Shown in pieces: positions 53,987-62,573 of a stretch of 64,000 bases of DNA. Each line of letters opens with the position of its first letter. Positions within the stretch are counted from its first letter, which is position 1. Location of the stretch: assembly GCA_028278225.1 (NCBI GenBank), contig JANQEU010000104.1:248001-312000 (forward strand), in the 5' to 3' direction. A model generated the notes under the pieces. That model did not search any database. It was given only the letters and a program-made list of their open reading frames with translations, and was not told where the DNA came from. The DNA is from Cyclobacteriaceae bacterium (GTDB lineage Bacteria > Bacteroidota > Bacteroidia > Cytophagales > Cyclobacteriaceae). The translations under genes were made by a program, and so were the position numbers.

Positions 53987-56900
53987 TTATATACCGACAT
54001 TAAGCGCAAAAGTGATGGTCTTGTTGATCGGCGTTACTGTATTATAATTCCCATTTATGGTCTGTTCAGGATCAAAATGTAAGTCGTCATCTTTCACCCA
54101 GGTGAAGTAGTTATTCAACAATATGGAGACTCGAGCATTTCGCACTTTTGCCCTGCCAATCAATGATGTAGGTAGATCATATGACAAGCTCAAAGTTCTC
54201 ATTCTAATATAATCACCTTCAAACAAATATCGATCCTGATTTTGTTGAGTACTTACACCGTCTCGGTTACCCCATTTGTGCTGAGGGAACAATGCTTCCT
54301 GACCTGGTGTGGTCCAACGATTTTCAAATGCCCACTTAGAAGTACTTCTAGGTGTGAATCGACCATCGCCATGGATCACCCAACCCGGACTGTCGTAAAC
54401 ATAGTTACCAAACTGGTAATTAAACTGAGTACTTAAAGTGAAAGCTCTCCAAGAAGCTACAAGATTGAAAGCTCCGAAGAAGTCAGGCGTAGCGCTTTTG
54501 CCATCATAAAAACGTTCAGCATCGCTGCGATCCTTTGTGACCTCTGTTTTTGTTTCATCGGTGTACCAAAGTTTAGATCCATCAGCTGGATCTACACCTG
54601 CCCATCCATATAAGTAATATTCCTGGAAATCTCTACCTTCCTCACGTCTTTTCGTACCATCGACAATAGGCTCGTCCAATCGTGTAATCTCGTTTTCAAT
54701 AAAGGTGATATTCCCTCCAATATTTAGGGTGAAATCACTTATTTCTAATACATCTCCATTTGCAGAGATCTCCCATCCTCTATTTTCCATATCACCGATA
54801 TTGGAAGGTTGACTTTCAAATCCTGTGGTTCTGGAAAGCGGTCTATTCAGAATTAAGTCCGACGAGGTTCTAACAAAATATTCGATAGTACCATTCAATC
54901 TTCTATTAAAACCTGTGAAATCAACCGCTACGTTGAAGTTTTCCTGAGATTCCCACGTTAACAAACGATTTCCGATCAATTGCGGAATACCGCCTGGTAC
55001 GCCATCATAAGCGATGTTGTTGAATCCGTATGCCTGAGCCCAAATGTAATTGTTATCAGTGTCAACATTATCATCATCCAAAGAGGCATTTCCAGTTACC
55101 CCATAGCTTATTCTTAATTTTAAGTAATCAACAACTGCCACTCCTTGCATGAATGATTCTTCACTGATGGCATATCCTCCTCCAACGGACCAGAATGTTC
55201 CCCATCTTTCATCAGGACCGAATCTGGAACTACCATCTGCCCTTACTGAAAATGAAGCAAAATATTTCTGGTTGTAATCGTAGTTAATCCGACTGAAATA
55301 GGAACTGAAAGATGATTCAGACCTTGATGTAAATGAAGGTGGATCCGGATTGGCTCCCGCTGATACACCGGTAATAGTTGGATGAGGTAGACCTTCCCGT
55401 ACTACATCTACCTGGTCAGTAGTAATTTTTTGAGCTTCATAGCCCACCAAAACATCCAAATTATGCATATCAGCTAAAGTGGTGCTATAATTGACAGTCT
55501 GGGTGCCTAGCCAGTTCAATTGGTCCACGGTAGCTTCCTGACTTTGGCCACCAACATTACGTTGATCACCATACCTTGGGTTGCCGTAAATGAAATCATC
55601 AATATTTAGAATATCAAAACTCCAGGCAGATTTCACCGTGAGTCCATCGATCACCTCATACGCCACACTGAAATTATCAATAATTCTGGACTGCTCACGT
55701 TCTCTTTTGTCATCATGCAAGTGACCTACTGGGTTGTTGCCACCCATATAGAAACTGGCGTGATCTCCATAATAACGTCCCTGGTCATCAAAAACAGGAA
55801 CTGCCGGTGACATGAGGTAGGCCAGGTAAAATGGCGCTTGCCACCGTGTACCATCCGTAATTCCTCTCTGATCAAAATATGAAAGGCTTAAATTATTTGA
55901 GATAGTCAACTTGTCAGTTGCCCTCACCGTAAGATTGATTCTGGTAGAATAACGTTCAAACTTGTTATTGACCACGGTACCTTCCTGTCCGAAATATCCA
56001 CCTGATACGTAATAAGTGAGATTGTCCGTTCCGCCTGATACGCTAACATCATATTGCTGCGTGACTCCAATTTGGGTCATTTCTTCCAACCAGTCTGTAT
56101 CTGCTTCTCCTGCAAATGCTTCAGGAAATTGCTGCTCATACAAGTCAAGCGCTTCAGCTTCAGTGGCAAAATCTCCTGCATTCACTTTTCCTTCTACGTA
56201 CAGCTGACGATACTGTGCCTCATTGATAGGTTCCAGTAAATTATTGAAGGCAAAATCAGAAAATCCAATACGTGTATTGATATCTACTTTCGCCTGTCCT
56301 TTTTTACCGGATTTTGTAGTAATTAAAACTACCCCATTAGCTCCCCTTGATCCGTAGATAGCAGTTGATGCCGCATCCTTCAATACAACTATACTTTCAA
56401 TGTCATTGGAACTAAGCGCCGCTAAAGGATTAGCACTTCTGCCATCATTATCGAAATCAGACGTAGAAATCCCGTCTGCTGCTGCGGTAATGGGTATACC
56501 GTCAATTACATAAAGTGGATCATTGGAAGCATTGATAGAACCAATTCCTCTTACCCTAATTGCAACACCAGCACCTGGTGCCCCATCTTGTGCTACTACT
56601 TGTAATCCGGGGGTGCTTCCCTGTAATGCTTCCTGGAACGTAGGTGTTGGTATCTGTGCAATTTTGTCAGCTTCGACCACCGCAATGGATCCGGTCAATT
56701 GCTCTTTTCTGCTCGTACCGTAACCTACCACAATTACCTCCGATAACTGTTGCAGGCTTTCCGCAAGCGAAACATCAATAATAGATCTTGAACCCACAGC
56801 AACCTCCTGGGTTTCAAATCCAATAAATGAAAATACCAGAACCGCGTCGTCAGTGACGTTGATCCTGTAGTTGCCATCAAGATCCGTGATGGCACCTGTG

Positions 56901-57043
56901 CTGGTTCCCTTCACCAGGACATTTACTCCCGGTACAGAGGAACCGTCTTCCGCTGTAACCTTACCGGAAACAACGCGTCCTTGTCCGTACACTAATTGAA
57001 TAGCGATAAACAAGAAACTCGCTAAAAGCAGTTTTCTCTTCAT
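53987..57043 (-). CDS. susC: SusC/RagA family TonB-dependent receptor
   Basis: 1018 residues, full length. Signal peptide, then a carboxypeptidase-regulatory-like domain (VSGKVTAEDGSSVPGVNVLVKG ... TDLDGNYRI), SEVIVVGYGTSRKEQLTGS as TonB-box/plug start, plug block ASTAIYGSRGANGVVLITTK, and a long 22-stranded barrel ending in an aromatic-rich strand (TFALNVGI). It imports a large ligand across the outer membrane using TonB energy, with the SusD lid encoded 19 nt downstream. Transcription starts in the 510-nt gap in front of it. Confidence 0.95.
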   Translation of the reverse strand: MKRKLLLASFLFIAIQLVYGQGRVVSGKVTAEDGSSVPGVNVLVKGTSTGAITDLDGNYRINVTDDAVLVFSFIGFETQEVAVGSRSIIDVSLAESLQQLSEVIVVGYGTSRKEQLTGSIAVVEADKIAQIPTPTFQEALQGSTPGLQVVAQDGAPGAGVAIRVRGIGSINASNDPLYVIDGIPITAAADGISTSDFDNDGRSANPLAALSSNDIESIVVLKDAASTAIYGSRGANGVVLITTKSGKKGQAKVDINTRIGFSDFAFNNLLEPINEAQYRQLYVEGKVNAGDFATEAEALDLYEQQFPEAFAGEADTDWLEEMTQIGVTQQYDVSVSGGTDNLTYYVSGGYFGQEGTVVNNKFERYSTRINLTVRATDKLTISNNLSLSYFDQRGITDGTRWQAPFYLAYLMSPAVPVFDDQGRYYGDHASFYMGGNNPVGHLHDDKREREQSRIIDNFSVAYEVIDGLTVKSAWSFDILNIDDFIYGNPRYGDQRNVGGQSQEATVDQLNWLGTQTVNYSTTLADMHNLDVLVGYEAQKITTDQVDVVREGLPHPTITGVSAGANPDPPSFTSRSESSFSSYFSRINYDYNQKYFASFSVRADGSSRFGPDERWGTFWSVGGGYAISEESFMQGVAVVDYLKLRISYGVTGNASLDDDNVDTDNNYIWAQAYGFNNIAYDGVPGGIPQLIGNRLLTWESQENFNVAVDFTGFNRRLNGTIEYFVRTSSDLILNRPLSRTTGFESQPSNIGDMENRGWEISANGDVLEISDFTLNIGGNITFIENEITRLDEPIVDGTKRREEGRDFQEYYLYGWAGVDPADGSKLWYTDETKTEVTKDRSDAERFYDGKSATPDFFGAFNLVASWRAFTLSTQFNYQFGNYVYDSPGWVIHGDGRFTPRSTSKWAFENRWTTPGQEALFPQHKWGNRDGVSTQQNQDRYLFEGDYIRMRTLSLSYDLPTSLIGRAKVRNARVSILLNNYFTWVKDDDLHFDPEQTINGNYNTVTPINKTITFALNVGI

Positions 57044-57554
57044 ACGATTTTGAGTTTTAATACGTGAAATGAATTATAAAAGAACCTTCTAAAAAGGGTG
57101 GGACTCATTTATATTGGTTTAATAATTGTCCTAGTACTACAATGGTATCCTCTTATGGCAATAACATCACCTGTGGTACAATCACATCAGTGATTTACCA
57201 ATACAAACAGTCGAGCAATTAAAAAACCCTTAGAGTGGTTAGTTAAATTTAGCAACAAGACCTCATTCTACATAATAAACATGCCGTAAATGAGGTATGA
57301 ACGAACACAAATCATTTAAAAGGAAATAATTATACGTAAATGGTATTTTAAGCGACATTTTCAAAAAATAATACAATTTTTATAAAAAGTTACACTTAAT
57401 CGATGGGGCTTTGTAACCTGATCTTTCATGGCATATTTCAAGATGCAAGAAAATACAGCAACTAGTCAGGTCATGATTATTTAATTACAATCAAAACACT
57501 CCGATTTTACCTGATTCAATTAATTTAGCGATCGCGTAATTCACAGCAGGAACA
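57044..57554. other. Long divergent gap upstream of susC and pdhB
   Basis: A+T-rich, 511 nt, no ORF worth calling. It must hold the susC promoter (minus) and the pdhB promoter (plus), but I find no clear TAnnTTTG/TTTG pair; TAATTTAG near 57523 in front of pdhB has one mismatch. An inverted repeat ACCTCATT (57260-57267) / AATGAGGT (57289-57296) with a 21-nt spacer is a possible regulatory site. Confidence 0.4.
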
Positions 57555-58532
57555 ATGAGAGAAATTCAATTCAGAGAAGCGCTCAGGGAAGCAATGGTCG
57601 AGGAAATGCGAAGAGATGAAAACGTCTTCCTTATGGGTGAAGAGGTAGCGGAGTACAACGGAGCATACAAAGTCAGCCAGGGGATGCTTGACGAATTCGG
57701 GCCAAAAAGAGTTGTGGATACCCCGATTGCCGAACTTGGTTTTGGTGGATTGGGCGTGGGTGCAGCCGTCAATGGTCTACGACCTATAATCGAGTTTATG
57801 ACTTTCAATTTTTCCCTGGTGGCAATAGATCAGATCATAAATGGTGCTGCTAAAATGATGTCCATGTCAGGCGGGCAATACAATGTTCCGATTGTTTTTC
57901 GCGGACCAACGGGAAATGCCGGTCAGCTGAGCTCACAGCATTCACAGAATTTTGAAAACTGGTATGCAAATACTCCGGGATTGAAGGTGGTCGTTCCATC
58001 TAATCCCTATGACGCCAAAGGGCTTCTGAAATCAGCAATTCGTGATGACGATCCTACCATTTTCATGGAATCGGAACTCATGTATGGTGATAAAGGCGAA
58101 GTGCCGGAAGAAGAATACCTTCTCCCGATCGGACAGGCCCATGTTGTATCGGAAGGAACCGATGTGACGCTTTTGAGTCTTGGCAAAATGATGAAAGTAG
58201 TGAATGAGGCAGCGGATGAATTGGGCAAAGAAGGAATAAATGCAGAGGTAATTGATCTCAGGTCGGTCAGGCCGATTGATTATCAAACGATCATTGAGTC
58301 CGTGAAGAAAACAAACCGGCTGGTGATCGTGGAAGAAGCATGGCCATTGTCTTCACTGGCGACGGATATAAGTCATGTCGTGCAGAGAAACGCATTTGAT
58401 TATCTGGATGCGCCAATACATCGAATTAACAGCAGGGACTTGCCTCTGCCCTATGCGCCGACACTCATTGAAGAGATCCTCCCCAGCGTGAAAAGGACCC
58501 TGGAGGCTGTGAATGCAGTGATGTATAGGTAA
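57555..58532 (+). CDS. pdhB: Pyruvate dehydrogenase E1 component, beta subunit
   Basis: 325 residues, full-length E1-beta with transketolase Pyr and C-terminal domains. MREIQFREALREAMVEEMRRD, MGEEVAEYNGAYKVSQG, DTPIAELGFGGLGVGAA, and RGPTGNAGQLSSQHSQ are typical blocks; the thiamine-activating glutamate lies in the EEVAEYNG/AELGF region. With E1-alpha it decarboxylates pyruvate in the PDH complex. pdhA is not adjacent. Its stop is followed immediately by an inverted heptad-repeat block that fills the gap to the convergent ffh gene. Confidence 0.93.
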   Translation: MREIQFREALREAMVEEMRRDENVFLMGEEVAEYNGAYKVSQGMLDEFGPKRVVDTPIAELGFGGLGVGAAVNGLRPIIEFMTFNFSLVAIDQIINGAAKMMSMSGGQYNVPIVFRGPTGNAGQLSSQHSQNFENWYANTPGLKVVVPSNPYDAKGLLKSAIRDDDPTIFMESELMYGDKGEVPEEEYLLPIGQAHVVSEGTDVTLLSLGKMMKVVNEAADELGKEGINAEVIDLRSVRPIDYQTIIESVKKTNRLVIVEEAWPLSSLATDISHVVQRNAFDYLDAPIHRINSRDLPLPYAPTLIEEILPSVKRTLEAVNAVMYR

Positions 58533-58619
58533 GTTACGAGTTGCCAGTTGCGGGTTAGACCTGGAGATCACAACTAACCGGCAACCCGCAACCCGCAACC
58601 GGTAACCCGCAACCCACAC
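58533..58619. repeat. Inverted heptad-repeat block between pdhB and ffh
   Basis: Left arm of four 7-bp units (GTTACGA, GTTGCCA, GTTGCGG, GTTAGAC), a ~10-bp centre, and a right arm of seven inverted units (CAACTAA, CCGGCAA, CCCGCAA twice, CCGGTAA, CCCGCAA, CCCACAC). It begins on the base after the pdhB stop and ends 2 nt before the ffh stop. It can fold as a hairpin and probably acts as a two-way terminator or insulator. Confidence 0.85.
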
Positions 58620-58621
58620 CA

Positions 58622-59941
58622 TCATTTCATCAGGTTCGAAAGCGCTTTGGCGCCACCCATTTTGTTCATGGTCTTCATCATCTTGCGCATTTGCTGAAAT
58701 TGCTTCAGTAGTTGGTTCACTTCCTGCACAGTGGTCCCGCTTCCTTTTGCAATTCGCTGACGTCTGCTCCCGTTAATAATATCAGGATTTGTTCTCTCCT
58801 GCGGGGTCATGGATTTGATAATGGCTTCTATCGGCTTCAATGAATCATCATCTATATCCATGTCCTTTATTGCTTTTCCTACTCCGGGTATCATACCAAG
58901 AAGGTCTTTCATACTTCCCATTTTCTTGATCTGCTCCATCTGGGAAAGAAAGTCATCAAAACCAAATTGATTCTTTTTGATCTTCTTGTTTAGCTTTCTG
59001 GCTTCTTCCTGATCAAAACTCTGTTGCGCGCGTTCAACCAGCGAAATGACATCCCCCATGCCAAGAATTCGCTTGGCCATACGGTCAGGATGAAACAGAT
59101 CGATTGCATCAAGCTTCTCACCTGTACTTATGAACTTTATTGGCTTAGAAACCTCGTTTCGGATAGATAATGCCGCTCCACCACGCGTATCGCCATCCAA
59201 CTTGGTGAGTACGACTCCATCGAAATCCAGTCTTTCGTTAAATGTCTTTGCCGTATTAACTGCGTCCTGGCCCGTCATAGCATCGACCACAAACAGCGTC
59301 TCAGCCGGGTTCAGTCCGTTTTTGAGCGCCTCGATCTCATTCATCATCTGCTCATCTACTGCCAAACGACCGGCGGTATCAACTATCAGCGTTTTCTTGC
59401 CATTTTCCTTCGCATACTTTGCGGCATTCCTGGCAATAGCAACAGCATCCTTATTTTCAGGTTCCGCATAAACATCCACATTGATCTGTTCACCGAGAAC
59501 TTTCAACTGGTCAATAGCGGCCGGGCGATAAATATCGCAGGCAGCCATCATTACCGATGGTCCCTGCTTCCGGATATGAGCTGCCAGTTTTGCGGAGAAA
59601 GTGGTTTTACCTGAACCCTGCAGACCCGAAATCAATATGATATTGGGGCTTCCGCCGGTATTTATCGGAACATTCGACTCCCCCATCAAAATGGTAAGTT
59701 CCTCCGCGACAATCTTTGTAAGCAATTGCCCCGGTGAAACCGCGATGAGTACATCCTCACCCATGGCCTTCTCCCTGATCCTGTCCGTTACATCTTTGGC
59801 TACCTTGTAGTTTACATCCGCATCTATCAATGCCCTTCGGATCTCCTTTACCGTTGACGCCACATTTATTTCAGTAATCTTACCCTGCCCTTTCAGCGTC
59901 TTAAATGCCCGATCCAGTTTATTACTTAAGTTGTCAAACAT
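58622..59941 (-). CDS. ffh: Signal recognition particle protein Ffh
   Basis: 439 residues, SRP54-type GTPase. N domain (FDNLSNKLDRAFKTLKGQGKI), G domain with ISGLQGSGKTTFSAKLA (G1), DIYRPAAIDQL (G2), DTAGRL (G3), TKLDGDTRGGAALS (G4/I-box), and a Met-rich M domain ending QQMRKMMKTMNKMGGAKALS that binds SRP RNA and signal peptides. It targets nascent membrane proteins to FtsY and SecYEG. Single gene, convergent with pdhB across the heptad repeats. Confidence 0.97.
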   Translation of the reverse strand: MFDNLSNKLDRAFKTLKGQGKITEINVASTVKEIRRALIDADVNYKVAKDVTDRIREKAMGEDVLIAVSPGQLLTKIVAEELTILMGESNVPINTGGSPNIILISGLQGSGKTTFSAKLAAHIRKQGPSVMMAACDIYRPAAIDQLKVLGEQINVDVYAEPENKDAVAIARNAAKYAKENGKKTLIVDTAGRLAVDEQMMNEIEALKNGLNPAETLFVVDAMTGQDAVNTAKTFNERLDFDGVVLTKLDGDTRGGAALSIRNEVSKPIKFISTGEKLDAIDLFHPDRMAKRILGMGDVISLVERAQQSFDQEEARKLNKKIKKNQFGFDDFLSQMEQIKKMGSMKDLLGMIPGVGKAIKDMDIDDDSLKPIEAIIKSMTPQERTNPDIINGSRRQRIAKGSGTTVQEVNQLLKQFQQMRKMMKTMNKMGGAKALSNLMK

Positions 59942-60057
59942 ACTATTTCGTAAATTGCAGGTGCAAAATTAATAAAACCAAATAAGGTTATTGTTGTAAC
60001 CTTTTTCAATAACCAGAGTATATGTTATATATTAGTACCTTGTAATACAAAATACCG

Positions 60058-60540
60058 ATGAAGAAGCTTTTACTTACAATTGGAATCCTGGTAGCTGTAA
60101 TAGCATTGACAACGAGCCAGAGTTATGCCCAGCAAAAAGTCACGGAAAGGAAACTCCTGGGTACCTGGAAACTAGTGATTGATATTGAAGAAGAAATGGA
60201 GGAGGCACGTGAGGAGATGGAGGAAGAAGACAATATACTCGGTGAACTGCTTATCAGTGGCGTGACCGGTTTTGTAGAGGGGCTGATGGACAACATCGAC
60301 ATCTACTTTGAGTTTATGAAGAACGGTGAATTGAAAATTATGGTGGAGGCATTCGGTGAGGAAGAAATCGAGTATGGTGAATGGTATATCAATTCGCGGG
60401 GTGAGTTGATCATCGAAGACTCGGATACCATGGAGATGGATGGTGATGATTACTGGATGTTCGATGGCAGTCTGCTTGTCGCTTTCGAAGACAACAAGAG
60501 AGATGAGAAAGACAATGTTTTCATGAAAAAGATAGAGTAG
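60058..60540 (+). CDS. Small acidic secreted protein, lipocalin-like start
   Basis: 160 residues. Signal peptide MKKLLLTIGILVAVIALTTS ending near SYAQ. The mature part begins KLLGTWKLVID, the G-x-W pattern of lipocalin-like domains, then has a strongly acidic helix-like insert (EEEMEEAREEMEEED) and alternating strands (FEFMKNGELKIMV, EIEYGEWYINSRGELIIED). A small periplasmic beta-barrel binding protein is plausible; the ligand is unknown. Stops 6 nt before a heptad-repeat block. Confidence 0.78.
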   Translation: MKKLLLTIGILVAVIALTTSQSYAQQKVTERKLLGTWKLVIDIEEEMEEAREEMEEEDNILGELLISGVTGFVEGLMDNIDIYFEFMKNGELKIMVEAFGEEEIEYGEWYINSRGELIIEDSDTMEMDGDDYWMFDGSLLVAFEDNKRDEKDNVFMKKIE

Positions 60541-60546
60541 CCTGTA

Positions 60547-60618
60547 GGTTGCCGGTTGCGGGTTGCGGGTTGCCGGTTGAACACAACTCGCAACCCGCAA
60601 CCCGCAACTCGCAACCCA
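60547..60618. repeat. Inverted heptad-repeat block, second G+C-rich copy
   Basis: Five units GGTTGCC/GGTTGCG/GGTTGCG/GGTTGCC/GGTTGAA (60547-60581), then two spacer bases, then five inverted units CAACTCG/CAACCCG/CAACCCG/CAACTCG/CAACCCA (60584-60618). It fills the gap between the convergent genes ending at 60540 and 60621. Long near-perfect hairpin. Confidence 0.88.
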
Positions 60619-60620
60619 TA

Positions 60621-61091
60621 TCACTTCTCCAAAATACGCTTCAAATCAGCTGGGGAATAATTGACTGACTTCAAAGTTTTGTTATCCCCTTCCCTGTAAA
60701 CCAACCATTTTCCATCCTCTTTTCTATAATAACAGGGAGTGTTTCTTTCATTGTTATAGTAATCGACCGTATCTATAGCTTCCTGTTCTGAACTGCAAGC
60801 CTTGCTCATGTTGGATCGCTGGACCTCATCGAAAAGCGCTTTGAATTTGTCGCCAAGGCCAAACTCCAAAACGGCGCCAGACAGAACGTATTGAATATCA
60901 CACAAAGCATCTGCCACTTCCACGATATCATTGTCCTTAATTGCCTGTTCCAGTTCTTTCAGCTCCTCCGAAATTAACTCTACCCGGAGTTTGCATCTCA
61001 CTTCATCAGGTATCTGAGGATCCTCAAGAACCGGATGCTTGAATGTGTGATGAAAATCCGCTACCTGGTTTAAGGGATCAATCTTTTCCAT
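60621..61091 (-). CDS. MazG/PRA-PH-like nucleotide pyrophosphohydrolase
   Basis: 156 residues of the all-alpha NTP pyrophosphohydrolase superfamily. RVELISEELKELEQAIKDNDIVEVADALCDIQYVLSG, given here in its two key parts EEL..EL and EVADALCDIQYV, carries the E-x-x-E and E-x-x-D magnesium ligands. The C-terminal ~50 residues (YYRKEDGKWLVYREGDNKTL) form an extra small domain. Relatives remove damaged or surplus NTPs; the exact nucleotide is unknown. It lies 26 nt downstream of the Na+ symporter gene, same strand, so co-transcription is possible. Confidence 0.87.
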   Translation of the reverse strand: MEKIDPLNQVADFHHTFKHPVLEDPQIPDEVRCKLRVELISEELKELEQAIKDNDIVEVADALCDIQYVLSGAVLEFGLGDKFKALFDEVQRSNMSKACSSEQEAIDTVDYYNNERNTPCYYRKEDGKWLVYREGDNKTLKSVNYSPADLKRILEK

Positions 61092-61117
61092 TTACTGACT
61101 GTAAGAATATGCCACCA

Positions 61118-62506
61118 TTAACCGCCACCTGAAGCTTCGCCGAACAAACCCACCATGTCAAGGAATACGAGCAGGATCACAATGGGACAAATGTACCTAA
61201 TGAAAACAACCCACACCTTTTTGAAAGTGAGGCCACCAACAATCCTGTTGTCAAAAGTGGCTGATCCCTCCGATATTTCATTACTCACCTTGCTTGTGTC
61301 CATTCCCCAGCCTACATATAAGCTGGTGACCAAAGCCACTACAACAATAAATACCGTCCCAAAATAGTAGTCGAGTATCCCAAACCATCCGTTCGAGGTC
61401 TGACCTCCATCCAAAGTGGGTAAGGATAAATTGGTCAGAAACTCCGATCCACCGTAGGACAGCGCAGATGGAACACCGACAATGAATAATATGATAGAAA
61501 CAACGATCGACGCTTTCTTTCTATTCCATTTTCTTTCATCAATAAAATAAGATGCCGGCACCTCTAACATGGATATGGATGATGTCAATGCAGCAACACC
61601 CAGCAGCAAAAAGAAGATAGCTCCCACAACCGGTCCCCCCGGCATCACCGAAAACACATCAGGAAGCACTGTAAAAACCAGGGAAGGTCCGGCATCCGGT
61701 GCTTTGCCAAATGCAAACACCGCAGGAAAAACCATTAATCCTCCCAGTAAGGCAACTCCTGCATCCAGGAAACCTACCCAAAGTCCGCTATTTACAATGT
61801 CACTTTGCTTGGATAAATAGGAGCCATATGTGATCATGATCCCCCATCCTATGCTCATGCTGAAGAAAGCCTGACCCAATGCAGCCAATACCGTTTTACC
61901 GGAGATTTTTGAGAAATCCGGGTTTAGGTAATAATCTATTCCCGCCATTGCACCATCCAGCGTTACACTCCTGATGATCACGATAAAAACAAGCACAAAT
62001 AACATGGGCATCAGGAATTTCGCCGCCTTTTCAATACCTCCTGATATTCCCCCAATCACAATTATTGATGTGATAACCATGAAGGCTGCAAACAATGCTA
62101 AAATCATTCCACTATTTGAGGCAAAATCCGCAAATGGCGTAACATCACCAACCACGGACTTGAAGATATAACCAATGGTCCACCCTGCTATCACCCCATA
62201 GTAGCTCAGGACAAAGAAGCTTACCAGTATTCCCAAAATAGCACCAAAGAAGGTGAAAAAGTGATTGGATCCGGTATCCCGAAATGCGCCGAACGGATTT
62301 TTCTTGGTCAGGCGGCCCAACCCAATTTCATTAAACAACAAAGGCGCACCAATTAAAACTACACAGATGACGTAAACAAATACAAAGGCGCCACCCCCAT
62401 TTGTCCCTGTGATGTACGGAAATCTCCAGATATTTCCCAGGCCAACAGCCGAACCCGCTGCTGCCATGATGAAGCCGAATTTGCTTCCCCAGTTTTCTCT
62501 TTGCAT
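61118..62506 (-). CDS. Sodium-dependent transporter (SNF/NSS family)
   Basis: 462 residues, about 11-12 TM helices, LeuT fold. NWGSKFGFIMAAAGSAVGLGNIWRFPY, here with its core SAVGLGNIWRFPY in TM1, is the NSS signature; unwound TM6 is near LGQAFFSMSIGWGIMITYGSY. It is a Na+-coupled symporter for amino acids or related compounds; the substrate is not evident. Sodium coupling fits but does not prove a marine habitat. It precedes the MazG-like gene by 26 nt. Confidence 0.92.
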   Translation of the reverse strand: MQRENWGSKFGFIMAAAGSAVGLGNIWRFPYITGTNGGGAFVFVYVICVVLIGAPLLFNEIGLGRLTKKNPFGAFRDTGSNHFFTFFGAILGILVSFFVLSYYGVIAGWTIGYIFKSVVGDVTPFADFASNSGMILALFAAFMVITSIIVIGGISGGIEKAAKFLMPMLFVLVFIVIIRSVTLDGAMAGIDYYLNPDFSKISGKTVLAALGQAFFSMSIGWGIMITYGSYLSKQSDIVNSGLWVGFLDAGVALLGGLMVFPAVFAFGKAPDAGPSLVFTVLPDVFSVMPGGPVVGAIFFLLLGVAALTSSISMLEVPASYFIDERKWNRKKASIVVSIILFIVGVPSALSYGGSEFLTNLSLPTLDGGQTSNGWFGILDYYFGTVFIVVVALVTSLYVGWGMDTSKVSNEISEGSATFDNRIVGGLTFKKVWVVFIRYICPIVILLVFLDMVGLFGEASGGG

Positions 62507-62573
62507 AGGTCAATGATTTGGGCCCAAATATAGCAAAGATTATAACTTGGGATTAACCGCTTGTCACATCAAA

